Assembly: GCF_002019855.1 (NCBI RefSeq)
Contig: NZ_CM007717.1
Coordinates: 6,767,750 to 6,831,749, forward strand
Length of the DNA: 64,000 bases
From: Streptomyces antibioticus
GTDB taxonomy: Bacteria; Actinomycetota; Actinomycetes; Streptomycetales; Streptomycetaceae
Direction: 5' to 3'
A model generated the notes under the pieces. It was not told where the DNA came from, searched no databases, and saw nothing but the letters and a program-made list of their open reading frames with translations. Below are positions 51,922 to 61,657 of this stretch, one piece after another (position 1 is the first letter of the stretch; each line of letters opens with the position of its first letter). A program made the translations under genes and the position numbers.

Positions 51922-54900
51922 GTGGGCATGGATACCAGCCAGGCACAGGCTGCGGGCATGGACGACGGGCTGACCGAGGCGCTGGTGCGCAGCCGCCGGT
52001 TCTTCACCCGGGCCGAGGTCTCCGACGACCTGCGGACCCTGCACAAGAAGGGCGGCCGCCAGGCGGACGCCTTCTACCGGGACCGCTGGTCGCACGACAA
52101 GGTGGTCCGCTCCACGCACGGCGTGAACTGCACCGGCTCCTGCTCCTGGAAGGTGTACGTCAAGGACGGCATCATCACCTGGGAGGCCCAGCAGACCGAC
52201 TACCCCTCCGTCGGCCCCGACCGCCCCGAGTACGAGCCGCGCGGCTGCCCGCGCGGCGCCGCCTTCTCCTGGTACACCTACTCGCCCACCCGGGTGCGCT
52301 ACCCGTACGTGCGCGGTGTGCTGCTGTCGATGTACCGCGAGGCGAAGGCCCGCCTGGGCGATCCGGTGGCCGCCTGGGCGGACGTCGTCTCCGACCCCGA
52401 GCGGGCCCGCCGCTACAAACAGGCGCGCGGCAAGGGCGGTCTGGTGCGGGCGAGTTGGGACGAGGCGGTGGAGATGGTCGCCGCCGCGCACGTCCACACG
52501 ATCAAGGAGTACGGCCCCGACCGGCTCGCCGGCTTCTCGCCGATCCCGGCGATGTCGATGGTGTCGCACGCCGCCGGCGCCCGCTTCTACTCGCTGCTCG
52601 GCGGCGTGATGCTGTCGTTCTACGACTGGTACGCCGATCTGCCGGTTGCCTCGCCGCAGGTCTTCGGCGACCAGACCGACGTACCGGAGTCGGGGGACTG
52701 GTGGGACGCCGGCTATCTGATCATGTGGGGCTCCAATCTGCCGGTGACCCGCACCCCGGACGCGCACTGGATGGCGGAGGCCCGCTACCGGGGGCAGAAG
52801 GTGGTGGCGGTCTCCCCGGACTACGCGGACAACGTGAAGTTCGCGGACGAGTGGCTCGCCGCCCGGCCCGGCACCGACGGGGCGCTGGCGATGGCCATGG
52901 GGCACGTGATCCTCAAGGAGTTCTTCGTCGACCGGGCCACCCCGTACTTCACCGACTACGTCAGGACGTACACGGACCTGCCCTTCCTGGTCACTCTCGA
53001 CGAGGCCGAGGCCGAGACCGAGACCGGGGGCGAGGCCGGGGATGAGCCGGGCGGCGGCACCTACCGGCCGGGCAAGTTCCTGACCGCCGCCGACCTGGGC
53101 GGCGAGGCCGCGCGGGCCGAGCACGCCGAGTTCCGCACCGTGCTGCTCGACGCGGCCGACGGGCGGCCGGTGGTACCGAACGGCACCCTCGGCGACCGCT
53201 ACGGCGACACCGGCGCCGGCCGCTGGAACCTCGACCTCGGCGACACCCGGCCCCTGCTGACCGCCGAGGGCGGCGAGGAGCCCCCGGTCGCCGTCGAACT
53301 GGCCCGCTTCGACGCCCCCGACGGCAGCGCCGGCCGGCTGCGGCGCGGTGTCCCCGTCCGCCGGGTCGCCGGTCGGCTGGTCACCACCGTCTACGACCTG
53401 CTGCTCGCCCAGTACGGCGTGGCCCGCGCGGGCCTGCCCGGCCGCTGGCCCACCGGGTACGACGACGCCGACGAGCCGTACACCCCCGCCTGGCAGGCCG
53501 CCGTCACCGGTGTGGAGGCCGCCAAGGCCGCCCGGATCGCCCGGGAGTTCGCGGCCAACGCGGAGGAGTCCGGCGGCCGTTCGATGATCGTCATGGGGGC
53601 GGGCACCAACCACTGGTTCCACTCCGACACCATCTACCGGGCGTTCCTGACCCTGACCACGCTGACCGGCTGCCAGGGCGTCAACGGCGGCGGCTGGGCG
53701 CACTACGTGGGCCAGGAGAAGGTGCGCCCGATCACCGGCTACTCGGCGATCGCGACCGCCGCCGACTGGAACCGCCCGGCCCGGCTGATGATCCAGACCG
53801 CCTACTGGTATCTGCACAGCGATCAGTTCCGCTACGACCCGTTCTCCGCCGACACCCTGTCCGCGGCCGGCGGCGGCCCGTTCGCCGGCCGGACCACGGC
53901 GGACGTGATCGCCCAGTCGGCGCGGATGGGCTGGATGCCGTCCTACCCGACCTTCGACCGCAACCCCCTCGACCTGGCCGACGAGGCCGAGGCGGCGGGA
54001 CGCCCGGCCGGTGAGCACGTGGTGGCCGAACTCAAGGCCGGGCGGCTGGGGTTCGCGGGCGAGGACCCCGACGCCCCGGCCAACTTCCCGCGCGTGCTGA
54101 CGGTGTGGCGGGCCAATCTGCTCGGCTCCTCCGCCAAGGGCAACGAGTACTTCCTCAAACACCTCCTCGGCACCGACTCCTCCGTCCGCGCCGCCGAGGC
54201 ACCGCCGGACGCCCGCCCCCGGGACGTGGTGTGGCGGGAGGAGGCCCCCGAGGGCAAGCTCGACCTGCTGCTGACCATGGACTTCCGGATGACCAGCACG
54301 ACCGTCTTCTCCGACGTCGTCCTGCCCGCCGCCACCTGGTACGAGAAGCACGACCTGTCCAGCACGGACATGCACCCCTTCGTGCACGCCTTCAACCCGG
54401 CCATCGCCCCGCCCTGGCAGACCCGCACCGACTGGGACGCCTTCCACACCATCGCCCGGGAGTTCAGCCGTCAGGCCGCCGGACACCTGGGCGTCCGCAA
54501 GGACGTGGTGGCCGCCCCGCTGCTGCACGACACCCCCGACGAACTGGCCAACCCCCGGGGCCGGGTGCGCGACTGGAAGGCCGGGGAGTGCGAGCCCGAG
54601 CCCGGCCGCACCATGCCCAAACTGATCACGGTGGAGCGCGACTTCGGCGCCGTCGCCGACAAGATGGGCGCGCTCGGCCCGCTGCTCGACAGCCTGGGCG
54701 CCACCACCAAGGGCGTCACCTTCAAGCTGGAACGCGAACTGGAGTACCTGCGCCACAAGAACGGCCTCGCACGCGGCGGAGCGGCCGACGGACGCCCCTC
54801 CATCGCCCGTGACGTGCACGCCTGCGAGGCGATCCTGGCCCTGTCGGGCACCACCAACGGCCATCTGGCCACCCAGGGTTTCCACACCCTGGAGGCCCGC

Positions 54901-55674
54901 ACCGGCACCCCGCTGGCCGACCTCGCCGCCGAACACGAGGGCAGGCAGATCACGTTCGCCGACACCCAGGCCGCACCCGTGCCGGTCATCACCTCCCCGG
55001 AGTGGTCCGGATCGGAGACCGGCGGGCGCCGCTACTCGCCGTTCACCGTCAACGTCGAACGCCTCAAGCCCTGGCACACCCTCACCGGACGCCAGCACTT
55101 CTATCTCGACCACGACTGGATGGCCGCCCTCGGCGAACAACTCCCCGTCTACCGACCACCGTTGAACATGCACGCCCTGTTCGGTGAACCCCGGATCGGC
55201 GACACCGGCGAACTCGGCTTGACCGTGCGCTACCTCACCCCGCACAACAAGTGGTCGATCCACTCCGAGTACCAGGACAACCTGTTCATGCTCTCGCTGT
55301 CCCGGGGCGGACCCACCATCTGGATGAGCACCGAGGACGCGGCCAAGGTCGGCGTCCGGGACAACGACTGGATCGAGGCGGTCAACCGCAACGGCGTCGT
55401 CGCCGCCCGCGCGATCGTCTCGCACCGTATGCCCGAGGGCACCGTCTACATGCACCACGCCCAGGACCGGCTGATCGACGTGCCCCGCACCGAGACCACG
55501 GGCCGTCGCGGTGGCATCCACAACTCCCTGACCCGGCTGCTGATCAAACCGACCCATCTCATCGGCGGCTACGCCCAGTTGACCTATGCCTTCAACTACC
55601 TGGGCCCGACCGGCAATCAGCGCGACGAAGTCACCGTGATCCGCCGCCGTTCCTCCCAGGAGGTGGAGTACTGA
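51922..55674 (+). CDS. narG: respiratory nitrate reductase alpha subunit, second copy
   Basis: 1,250 residues from GTG 51922 (GGAG seven nt upstream; ATG 51928 possible). FS0 ligands are His66, Cys70, Cys74 (THGVNCTGSCSWKVY) and the later RGCPRG Cys; Mo region IMWGSNLPVTRTPDAHW and GAGTNHWFHSDTIYR are intact. Compared with the first copy it has an acidic insertion AEAETETGGEAGDEPGGG around residue 360 and differs in the PRLMIQTAYWYLHSDQFRYD region. Same orientation as narK, opposite to the first nar operon. Confidence 0.96.
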   Translation: MGMDTSQAQAAGMDDGLTEALVRSRRFFTRAEVSDDLRTLHKKGGRQADAFYRDRWSHDKVVRSTHGVNCTGSCSWKVYVKDGIITWEAQQTDYPSVGPDRPEYEPRGCPRGAAFSWYTYSPTRVRYPYVRGVLLSMYREAKARLGDPVAAWADVVSDPERARRYKQARGKGGLVRASWDEAVEMVAAAHVHTIKEYGPDRLAGFSPIPAMSMVSHAAGARFYSLLGGVMLSFYDWYADLPVASPQVFGDQTDVPESGDWWDAGYLIMWGSNLPVTRTPDAHWMAEARYRGQKVVAVSPDYADNVKFADEWLAARPGTDGALAMAMGHVILKEFFVDRATPYFTDYVRTYTDLPFLVTLDEAEAETETGGEAGDEPGGGTYRPGKFLTAADLGGEAARAEHAEFRTVLLDAADGRPVVPNGTLGDRYGDTGAGRWNLDLGDTRPLLTAEGGEEPPVAVELARFDAPDGSAGRLRRGVPVRRVAGRLVTTVYDLLLAQYGVARAGLPGRWPTGYDDADEPYTPAWQAAVTGVEAAKAARIAREFAANAEESGGRSMIVMGAGTNHWFHSDTIYRAFLTLTTLTGCQGVNGGGWAHYVGQEKVRPITGYSAIATAADWNRPARLMIQTAYWYLHSDQFRYDPFSADTLSAAGGGPFAGRTTADVIAQSARMGWMPSYPTFDRNPLDLADEAEAAGRPAGEHVVAELKAGRLGFAGEDPDAPANFPRVLTVWRANLLGSSAKGNEYFLKHLLGTDSSVRAAEAPPDARPRDVVWREEAPEGKLDLLLTMDFRMTSTTVFSDVVLPAATWYEKHDLSSTDMHPFVHAFNPAIAPPWQTRTDWDAFHTIAREFSRQAAGHLGVRKDVVAAPLLHDTPDELANPRGRVRDWKAGECEPEPGRTMPKLITVERDFGAVADKMGALGPLLDSLGATTKGVTFKLERELEYLRHKNGLARGGAADGRPSIARDVHACEAILALSGTTNGHLATQGFHTLEARTGTPLADLAAEHEGRQITFADTQAAPVPVITSPEWSGSETGGRRYSPFTVNVERLKPWHTLTGRQHFYLDHDWMAALGEQLPVYRPPLNMHALFGEPRIGDTGELGLTVRYLTPHNKWSIHSEYQDNLFMLSLSRGGPTIWMSTEDAAKVGVRDNDWIEAVNRNGVVAARAIVSHRMPEGTVYMHHAQDRLIDVPRTETTGRRGGIHNSLTRLLIKPTHLIGGYAQLTYAFNYLGPTGNQRDEVTVIRRRSSQEVEY

Positions 55675-55675
55675 G

Positions 55676-57361
55676 ATGCGCGTCATGGCCCAGATGGCGA
55701 TGGTGATGAACCTCGACAAGTGCATCGGCTGCCACACCTGTTCGGTCACCTGCAAACAGGCGTGGACCAACCGCACCGGCGTCGAGTACGTGTGGTTCAA
55801 CAACGTCGAGACCCGGCCCGGACAGGGCTACCCCCGCCGCTACGAGGACCAGAACACCTGGAAGGGCGGCTGGGAGCTGAACAAGCGCGGCAACCTCGCG
55901 CTGAAGGCCGGCGGCCGGTTCAAGAAGCTCATCACGATCTTCTCCAACCCGGTGCTGCCCTCGCTCGACGACTACTACGAGCCCTGGACCTACGACTACG
56001 AGACCCTGACGAACGCGCCGCTCCAGGACCACACCCCGGTCGCCCGCCCCAAGTCCCTGATCACCGGCAAGGACATGAAGATCGCCTGGTCGGCGAACTG
56101 GGACGACGACCTCGGCGGCTCGGCCGCGACCCGTGAGAAGGACGTCGTCCTCAACGAGGTCTCCGAGCGGATCACCTTCGAGTTCGAGCAGACCTTCATG
56201 TTCTATCTGCCGAGGATCTGCGAGCACTGCCTCAACCCGTCCTGCGCGGCCTCCTGCCCCTCCGGCGCGATCTACAAGCGCGAGGAGGACGGCATCGTCC
56301 TGGTCGACCAGGACCGCTGCCGCGGCTGGCGGATGTGCGTGACCGGATGCCCGTACAAGAAGGTCTACTTCAACCACCGCACCGGCAAGGCCGAGAAGTG
56401 CACCTTCTGCTTCCCGCGCGTAGAGGTCGGCCTGCCCACCGTCTGCTCCGAGACCTGCGTCGGCCGGCTGCGCTACATCGGCCTCGTCCTCTACGACGCC
56501 GACCGCGTCCTGGAGGCCGCCACCACCCCGGACGACACCGGCCTGTACGAGGCCCAGCGGCAGGTCTTCCTCGACCCGGACGACCCCGAGGTGGTCGCCG
56601 CGGCGGAGCGGGCGGGCATCCCCCGGGACTGGATCGAGGCGGCCCAGCGGTCCCCGGTCCACGCCCTGATCAACACCTACAAGGTCGCCCTCCCGCTGCA
56701 CCCGGAGTACCGCACCCTGCCCATGGTCTGGTACATCCCGCCGCTCTCCCCGGTGGTCGACGCCGTCCGCGACACCGGCCGGGACGCCGAGGACCACCGC
56801 ACCCTGTTCGCCGCCGTCGACGCCCTGCGCATCCCCGTCGACTACCTCGCCCAACTGTTCACGGCCGGCGATCCGGCCCCGGTGGACGCCGTCCTGCGCC
56901 GCCTGGCCGCCATGCGCTCCTACATGCGCGACATCAACCTCGGCCGCGAACCCGACGGCACCATCTGCAAGGCGGTCGGCATGGGCGAGGAGCAGATGTA
57001 CGACATGTACCGGCTGCTGGCCCTGGCCAAGTACGACGAGCGGTACGTCATCCCGCCCGCCCACGCCGAACAGGCCCACCGCCTGGAGGAACTCGCCACC
57101 GAGTGCAGCCTGGACTACGAGGGCGGCCCCGGCATGGGCGGCTCCGGACCCTTCGGCGAGACCTCGGGCGGCGCCGCTCCCATCGCCGTCGAGAACTTCC
57201 ACGTCCTGCGCGACCGGCAGACCGCCGACACCCACACCACCCCCACCGGCAGGGCCACCCGCGTCAACCTCCTCAACTGGGACGGCAAGGGCTCCCCACC
57301 CGGCCTGTTCCCGGGCCGGCCGTCCGGCGAGGGCGAAGGGGAAGGCGAGCCGAAGTCATGA
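55676..57361 (+). CDS. narH: respiratory nitrate reductase beta subunit, second copy
   Basis: 561 residues, 1 bp after narG2. Cluster motifs CIGCHTCSVTC, CEHCLNPSCAASCPSG and CRGWRMCVTGCPYKK..CTFC are complete. Unlike the first copy it has a C-terminal extension of about 60 residues (GMGGSGPFGETSGGAAP..NLLNWDGKG.. ending GEGEGEGEP). The NLLNWDGKGSPPGLFPG segment is common in long NarH proteins, so the short first copy may be the truncated one. Confidence 0.96.
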   Translation: MRVMAQMAMVMNLDKCIGCHTCSVTCKQAWTNRTGVEYVWFNNVETRPGQGYPRRYEDQNTWKGGWELNKRGNLALKAGGRFKKLITIFSNPVLPSLDDYYEPWTYDYETLTNAPLQDHTPVARPKSLITGKDMKIAWSANWDDDLGGSAATREKDVVLNEVSERITFEFEQTFMFYLPRICEHCLNPSCAASCPSGAIYKREEDGIVLVDQDRCRGWRMCVTGCPYKKVYFNHRTGKAEKCTFCFPRVEVGLPTVCSETCVGRLRYIGLVLYDADRVLEAATTPDDTGLYEAQRQVFLDPDDPEVVAAAERAGIPRDWIEAAQRSPVHALINTYKVALPLHPEYRTLPMVWYIPPLSPVVDAVRDTGRDAEDHRTLFAAVDALRIPVDYLAQLFTAGDPAPVDAVLRRLAAMRSYMRDINLGREPDGTICKAVGMGEEQMYDMYRLLALAKYDERYVIPPAHAEQAHRLEELATECSLDYEGGPGMGGSGPFGETSGGAAPIAVENFHVLRDRQTADTHTTPTGRATRVNLLNWDGKGSPPGLFPGRPSGEGEGEGEPKS

Positions 57362-58044
57362 AGTGGAAGAGCGCCCGCACCCTCCGCCTCCGCCCCTGGC
57401 ACCCCCACGCCTGGCAGGTCCAGTCCCTGCTGCTCGCCTACCCCGACGAAGGGTTCGCCCGGCACCTGGACCTGGCCGGCCGGGTCGCCGCCACTCTGCC
57501 GGAATCCGTCGCCGGCCCCCTGCTCCGCTTCACCGCGCACGCCGGCCGGACCTCCGTCGCCGACCTGGGCGCGGCGTACGTCGCCACCTTCGACCACCGC
57601 AAGCGCTGCTGCCCCTACCTGACCTACTACGCGCACGGCGACACCCGGCAGCGCGGCACCGCCCTGCTGCGGCTGAAGCAGACGTACACCGCGGCCGGCT
57701 GGCGGCTCGGCGACGACGAACTGCCCGACCATCTCGCCGTCGTCCTGGAGTTCGCCGCCGGCGCCCCCGACACCGGGGCCCGGCTGCTCACCGAGCACCG
57801 GGCCGGTCTGGAACTGCTGCGCCTGGCCCTGACCGACGACGACTCGCCCTGGGCCCACGTCCTGGACTCCGTGTCGGCCACCCTGCCCGGCCTCGCGGGC
57901 GACGACCGCGAGGCCGTCCTACGGCTCGCCGCGCAGGGCCCGCCCGAGGAACAGGTCGGCCTGGACCCGTACGCGTCGCCGTCCTCGCCGCCCTCCTCGT
58001 CGCCCGTGTTCCTGCCCGACCCCGTCGTAGGAGGTCCCCGATGA
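57358..58044 (+). CDS. narJ: nitrate reductase assembly chaperone, second copy
   Basis: 228 residues, overlapping narH (ATGA) and narI (ATGA). WQVQSLLLAYPDEGFARHL, YVATFDHRKRCCPYLTYYAHGDTRQRGTALLRLKQ and LPDHLAVVLEFAA are NarJ motifs. The C terminus has a short Ser/Pro tail and lacks the Gly/Tyr repeats of the first copy. Confidence 0.94.
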   Translation: MKWKSARTLRLRPWHPHAWQVQSLLLAYPDEGFARHLDLAGRVAATLPESVAGPLLRFTAHAGRTSVADLGAAYVATFDHRKRCCPYLTYYAHGDTRQRGTALLRLKQTYTAAGWRLGDDELPDHLAVVLEFAAGAPDTGARLLTEHRAGLELLRLALTDDDSPWAHVLDSVSATLPGLAGDDREAVLRLAAQGPPEEQVGLDPYASPSSPPSSSPVFLPDPVVGGPR

Positions 58045-58808
58045 CCGCGCCCGCGCAGCCCCTCACCCTGGCGGCCGAGGCCGGCACCGGCGGCATCCTG
58101 CTGTGGGTCGTCCTGCCGTACCTCGCCCTGGCCGTGTTCGTGCTCGGGCACGTCTGGCGCTACCGCTACGACAAGTTCGGCTGGACCACCCGCTCCTCGC
58201 AGCTCTACGAACGGCGGCTGCTGCGCATCGGCAGCCCGCTGTTCCACTTCGGCATCCTCGTCGTGATCCTCGGCCACATCGGCGGCCTCGTCATCCCCAA
58301 GAGCTGGACCGAGGCGGCCGGGATCAGCGAGCACACGTACCACGTCACGGCGGTCGTCCTCGGCACGATCGCGGGCGTCGCCACGCTCGGCGGCCTGGCC
58401 GTCCTGATCTACCGTCGCCGCACCGTCGGCCCGGTCTTCTCCGCCACCACCCGCAACGACAAGGCGATGTACGTCTCGCTGACGGTGACCATCGTGCTCG
58501 GCCTGTCCGCCACGGTGGCCGCGAACCTGGTCGGCGGGGGATACGACTACCGGGAGACGATCTCCCCCTGGTTCCGGTCGATCTTCTACTTCCAGCCGGA
58601 CCCGGACCTGATGGCGGGCGCACCGGTGCTGTTCCAACTGCACGCGATCAGCGCGCTGCTGCTCTTCGCGGCCTGGCCCTTCACCCGGCTCGTGCACATG
58701 CTCACCGCGCCGCTGGGCTATCTCACCCGCCCCTACATCGTCTACCGCAGCCGCGACACCCGCCTCGGCACCCGCCCGCCGCGCCGCGGCTGGGAACGCG
58801 TCGGCTGA
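58041..58808 (+). CDS. narI: respiratory nitrate reductase gamma subunit, second copy
   Basis: 255 residues, five membrane helices with FVLGHVWRYRYDKFGWTTRSSQLYERRLLRIGSPLFHFG, VVILGHIGGLVIPKSWTE and QLHAISALLLFAAWPFTRLVHMLTAPLG carrying the heme-ligand histidines. GGAGG precedes the ATG within narJ. Ends the operon, convergent with the kinase gene. Confidence 0.95.
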   Translation: MTAPAQPLTLAAEAGTGGILLWVVLPYLALAVFVLGHVWRYRYDKFGWTTRSSQLYERRLLRIGSPLFHFGILVVILGHIGGLVIPKSWTEAAGISEHTYHVTAVVLGTIAGVATLGGLAVLIYRRRTVGPVFSATTRNDKAMYVSLTVTIVLGLSATVAANLVGGGYDYRETISPWFRSIFYFQPDPDLMAGAPVLFQLHAISALLLFAAWPFTRLVHMLTAPLGYLTRPYIVYRSRDTRLGTRPPRRGWERVG

Positions 58809-58849
58809 GGCGGGGCGGGAGGCTGTGCCGGGGCAGGGATCAGGTCAGG

Positions 58850-60574
58850 TCAGGACAGCGGCACGGACCACTCCACCACCGTGCCCGTCGGTTCGTTCGA
58901 CGTCAGGGTGAGACTGCCGTCCAGCTCGGTGGCGCGCCGACGCAGGTTGTCCAGGCCGCTGCGCCGGGTGACGGCCGGGTCGATACCGGTGCCGTTGTCC
59001 GCGACGCGCAGCCGGAGCCGGCTGCCGTCGGTCTCGACGGTGACCTCGACGCCGGTCGCGTGGGCGTGCCGGGCGGCGTTGGAGAGGGCCTCGCGCAGCA
59101 CCGCCAGCAGATGTTCGGCGTGACCGGGCGGTACCGCGGTGTCCAGCAGGCCGGTCATGCGCAGGGCCGGGGTGAAACCGAGCGCGGCCGCGGCCCGGTC
59201 GGTCTCGGCGAGCACCTTCGCGCGCAGCCCGCCGCGCCCGTCGGTGCGGTCGCGTTCGTGCAGGGCGTAGATGGTGCCCCGGATGGTCTTGATGGTGTCG
59301 TCGAGGTCCTCGACGACCCGCTGCACCCGCTCGGCGACCTGCGGACGGTCGGAGACCCGGCCGAGGACGGAGTTCAGGGTCAGCCCGGAGGCGAACAGCC
59401 GCTGGATGGCCAGGTCGTGCAGGTCACGGGCGATGCGGTCGCGGTCCGTCAGCACCATCAGATGGTCCGCCTCGCGCCGGTGCTCGGCGATCTCCAGGGC
59501 GAGGGCCGCCTGGTCGGCGAAGCCGGTGATCATGGCCATGGTGGCGTCGGTGAACGCGTCGCCGCCGGGCAGATTGGCGACCTGGAGGACCCCGCGCACA
59601 TGTTCGGCGCTGCCGAGCGGGAGCAGGAACCCCGGCCCCAGCGCGATCTGCGCGGCGGAGCCGCCGCCGCCCTGCGGTTCGTCGGACAGCGCGGCGCTGG
59701 TGATCTGCTGATTGGAGGTGAAGACCTTCGCGGCCAGTGTGGGGGCGGGCAGGACCAGTCCGTGCACCTGCTCGGCGCCCTCGCCGTCGGCCGCCTCGAT
59801 CACCAGTTCGTCGCCGCCCTCGAACGGCACCGCGAGCGTCACCAGGGCGGCGCCGGACAGCGATCTGACGGTCGCGGCGACCTGGTGCAGGACCCGGTCC
59901 GGGTCGGCGCCCGACAGCAGGCTGCGGGTCAGTTCGCTGCTGGCCGCCAGCCACTTCTCCCGGCGCCGGGCGTCCTCGTACAGGCGGGCGTTGTCGATCG
60001 CGACACCGGCCGCGGCCGCCAGCGTGCGCAGCACCGCCTCGTCGTCGTCGTCGAACTCCGCGCCGTCACGCTTGTCCGTCAGATACAGATTGCCGAACAC
60101 CTGGTCGCGCACCCGCACCGGCGCCCCCAGGAAGGTGGTCATCGGCGGATGCCCCGCGGGAAAGCCCACCGAGTCGGGATGGCGGCCCAGCTCCGGCAGC
60201 CGCAGCGGCTCCGGCTTGCGGATCAGCAGCCCGAGGATGCCCTGCCCCTCCGGGTAGTGGTCGATGCCATGGACGGTCTCCTCGTCCATGCCGACGGTGA
60301 TGAACTGCCGGATCTTCCCCTCGTCACCGAGCACGCCGAGCGCCCCGTACTGGGCGTCCACCAAGGTCACGGCCGACTCGGTGATCCGCCGCAGGACCAC
60401 GTCGAGATCCAGGTCGGAGCCGATGGCGAGGACCGCGTCCAGCAGCGTGTGCACCCGGTCCCGCGTCGCACGGACCTGCGCGATCTGCGCCTGAAGCCCC
60501 TCCAGCAGCTCGTCCAGCCGCAACTGGGGTGCCGCCGGACCGCCCTTCCGCCCCTGCGCAGGACTCTCCGCCAT
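58850..60574 (-). CDS. GAF-GAF sensor histidine kinase of DevS/DosT (OsdK) type
   Basis: 574 residues from ATG 60574 (GGAGGGAG upstream). GAF-A (about 55-200) has DHYPEGQGILGLLIRKPEPLRLPEL and VGFPAGHPPMTTFLGAPVRVRD; His142 in GHPPM aligns, by my reading, with the heme-ligating His149 of DevS. GAF-B is about 220-365. HisKA_3 has His386 (DRDRIARDLHDLAIQRLFASGL), and the HATPase has REALSNAARHAHA and VADNGTGID. It should sense O2, NO or redox through heme and phosphorylate the DevR-like regulator. No receiver gene lies beside it; the nearest fit is at 32 kb. Confidence 0.93.
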   Translation of the reverse strand: MAESPAQGRKGGPAAPQLRLDELLEGLQAQIAQVRATRDRVHTLLDAVLAIGSDLDLDVVLRRITESAVTLVDAQYGALGVLGDEGKIRQFITVGMDEETVHGIDHYPEGQGILGLLIRKPEPLRLPELGRHPDSVGFPAGHPPMTTFLGAPVRVRDQVFGNLYLTDKRDGAEFDDDDEAVLRTLAAAAGVAIDNARLYEDARRREKWLAASSELTRSLLSGADPDRVLHQVAATVRSLSGAALVTLAVPFEGGDELVIEAADGEGAEQVHGLVLPAPTLAAKVFTSNQQITSAALSDEPQGGGGSAAQIALGPGFLLPLGSAEHVRGVLQVANLPGGDAFTDATMAMITGFADQAALALEIAEHRREADHLMVLTDRDRIARDLHDLAIQRLFASGLTLNSVLGRVSDRPQVAERVQRVVEDLDDTIKTIRGTIYALHERDRTDGRGGLRAKVLAETDRAAAALGFTPALRMTGLLDTAVPPGHAEHLLAVLREALSNAARHAHATGVEVTVETDGSRLRLRVADNGTGIDPAVTRRSGLDNLRRRATELDGSLTLTSNEPTGTVVEWSVPLS

Positions 60575-60787
60575 TCCCGCTCCCTCCGGAAAAAGTGCCG
60601 CCGGCACCTCCACAAAGATCCTATGGCCTAGGCGCCCCCGACCGAAGGGCACGTCCCGCCGATCGTCGGCCGGGGGCACAGGTCGTGACGTAAGTCAGGA
60701 TGGTGACAGTCGCGGCGCGCGGCGGGCTGCGGAGTGGGAGATGAGGTTCGGGACATCCGCCTGGCGGACGGTTGATCGCAGATGCCG

Positions 60788-60827
60788 GGGGTCGGCGCAC
60801 GGCGGCGGAGAGCCGTGCGCCGACCCC
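60788..60827. terminator. 16-bp perfect stem terminator downstream of GH16 gene
   Basis: Stem arms at 60788-60803 and 60812-60827 pair over 16 bp with an 8-nt loop (GGCGGAGA), 38 bp past the glucanase stop. It is the strongest hairpin in the window and separates the glucanase from the sensor kinase gene on the same strand. Confidence 0.85.
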
Positions 60828-60865
60828 GGCCCGTGCGATCGGACCGTCCGTGTGATCGGATCGGA

Positions 60866-61657
60866 TCAGTACTTGGTGTACTTCAGCCGGTCGAAGCGGG
60901 CGGTGAGGGTGGTGCCGGGGTAGACGAAGGGGTCGAGCCAGCTGTCGACGCCGATGCCCGGCCAGAGGTTGGTCATGATGCGCATCGGGTGGGTGGGGAG
61001 CGCGCCGCGGGAGCCGTTCTCCTGGTGGACCAGCTTGCCGTCGACGAACCAGTTGATGGTCCCCTGGTTCCACCACTCGATGGCGTAGTCGTGGAAGCCG
61101 GCGGAGGCGTCGAAGCCGAGGTTGATGACGGTCTCGTGCCCGCCGACTCCGTTGGTGAAGTAGTTGGTCTGCATCTGGGTGGTGTTCTTGCCGAGGATCT
61201 CGACGTCGATCTCGTCCCAGGGCTGCCCGTCGCTCGGCCCGGTGTAGGTGAAGAAGCCGGTCACCGTGCCGGGACGCTTGACCGCCTGGAGCCGCGCCTC
61301 GAAACGCCCGTACGTGAACAGGTCGTTGGAGCGGTACTCGCCGGATGCGTAGGGCTTGCCCGAGCAGCCGCTCGGGCAGGTGGCGTTGTCGAGGTTGATG
61401 CCCATGACGCCGCCGCTGAACCAGGTGTGGTCCGCGCGCCAGCCGACGTTGAACATGCTGCCGTTGGTCCAGTTGTCCGCCTTGTGCCAGCGGCCGGTGT
61501 CGAAGGAGTCGAGATTGTCGACGAAGCTGCCGCCGATGGCCGCGTCGGCGGTGGGGCTGAGCAGCGGGTTGAGCGCCAGGACGAGCGCGGCGAGCGGGGG
61601 GATCAGCCAGCGGCGGGCCTTGAAACGGCGACGGGGTGTGGTTGCGGGGGAACGCAT
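60866..61657 (-). CDS. secreted glycoside hydrolase family 16 (beta-glucanase)
   Basis: 263 residues. A signal peptide (1-40; RRWLIPPLAALVLALNPLLSPTADA) predicts Sec export, and the jelly-roll catalytic domain has WDEIDVEILGKN with Glu149 (nucleophile), Asp151 and Glu153 (acid/base). GRFEARLQAVKRPGTVTGFFTYTG is typical. The likely substrate is a beta-1,3(1,4)-glucan or related wall polysaccharide. Start ATG 61657 has GAGGAGG five nt upstream. Confidence 0.93.
   Translation of the reverse strand: MRSPATTPRRRFKARRWLIPPLAALVLALNPLLSPTADAAIGGSFVDNLDSFDTGRWHKADNWTNGSMFNVGWRADHTWFSGGVMGINLDNATCPSGCSGKPYASGEYRSNDLFTYGRFEARLQAVKRPGTVTGFFTYTGPSDGQPWDEIDVEILGKNTTQMQTNYFTNGVGGHETVINLGFDASAGFHDYAIEWWNQGTINWFVDGKLVHQENGSRGALPTHPMRIMTNLWPGIGVDSWLDPFVYPGTTLTARFDRLKYTKY

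Noticed and set aside
51595..55803. A 1,402-codon open frame on the minus strand opposite narG2
   Set aside because: It mirrors the strongly supported NarG2 reading frame; long antisense frames are expected at very high GC. It shows no family motifs.
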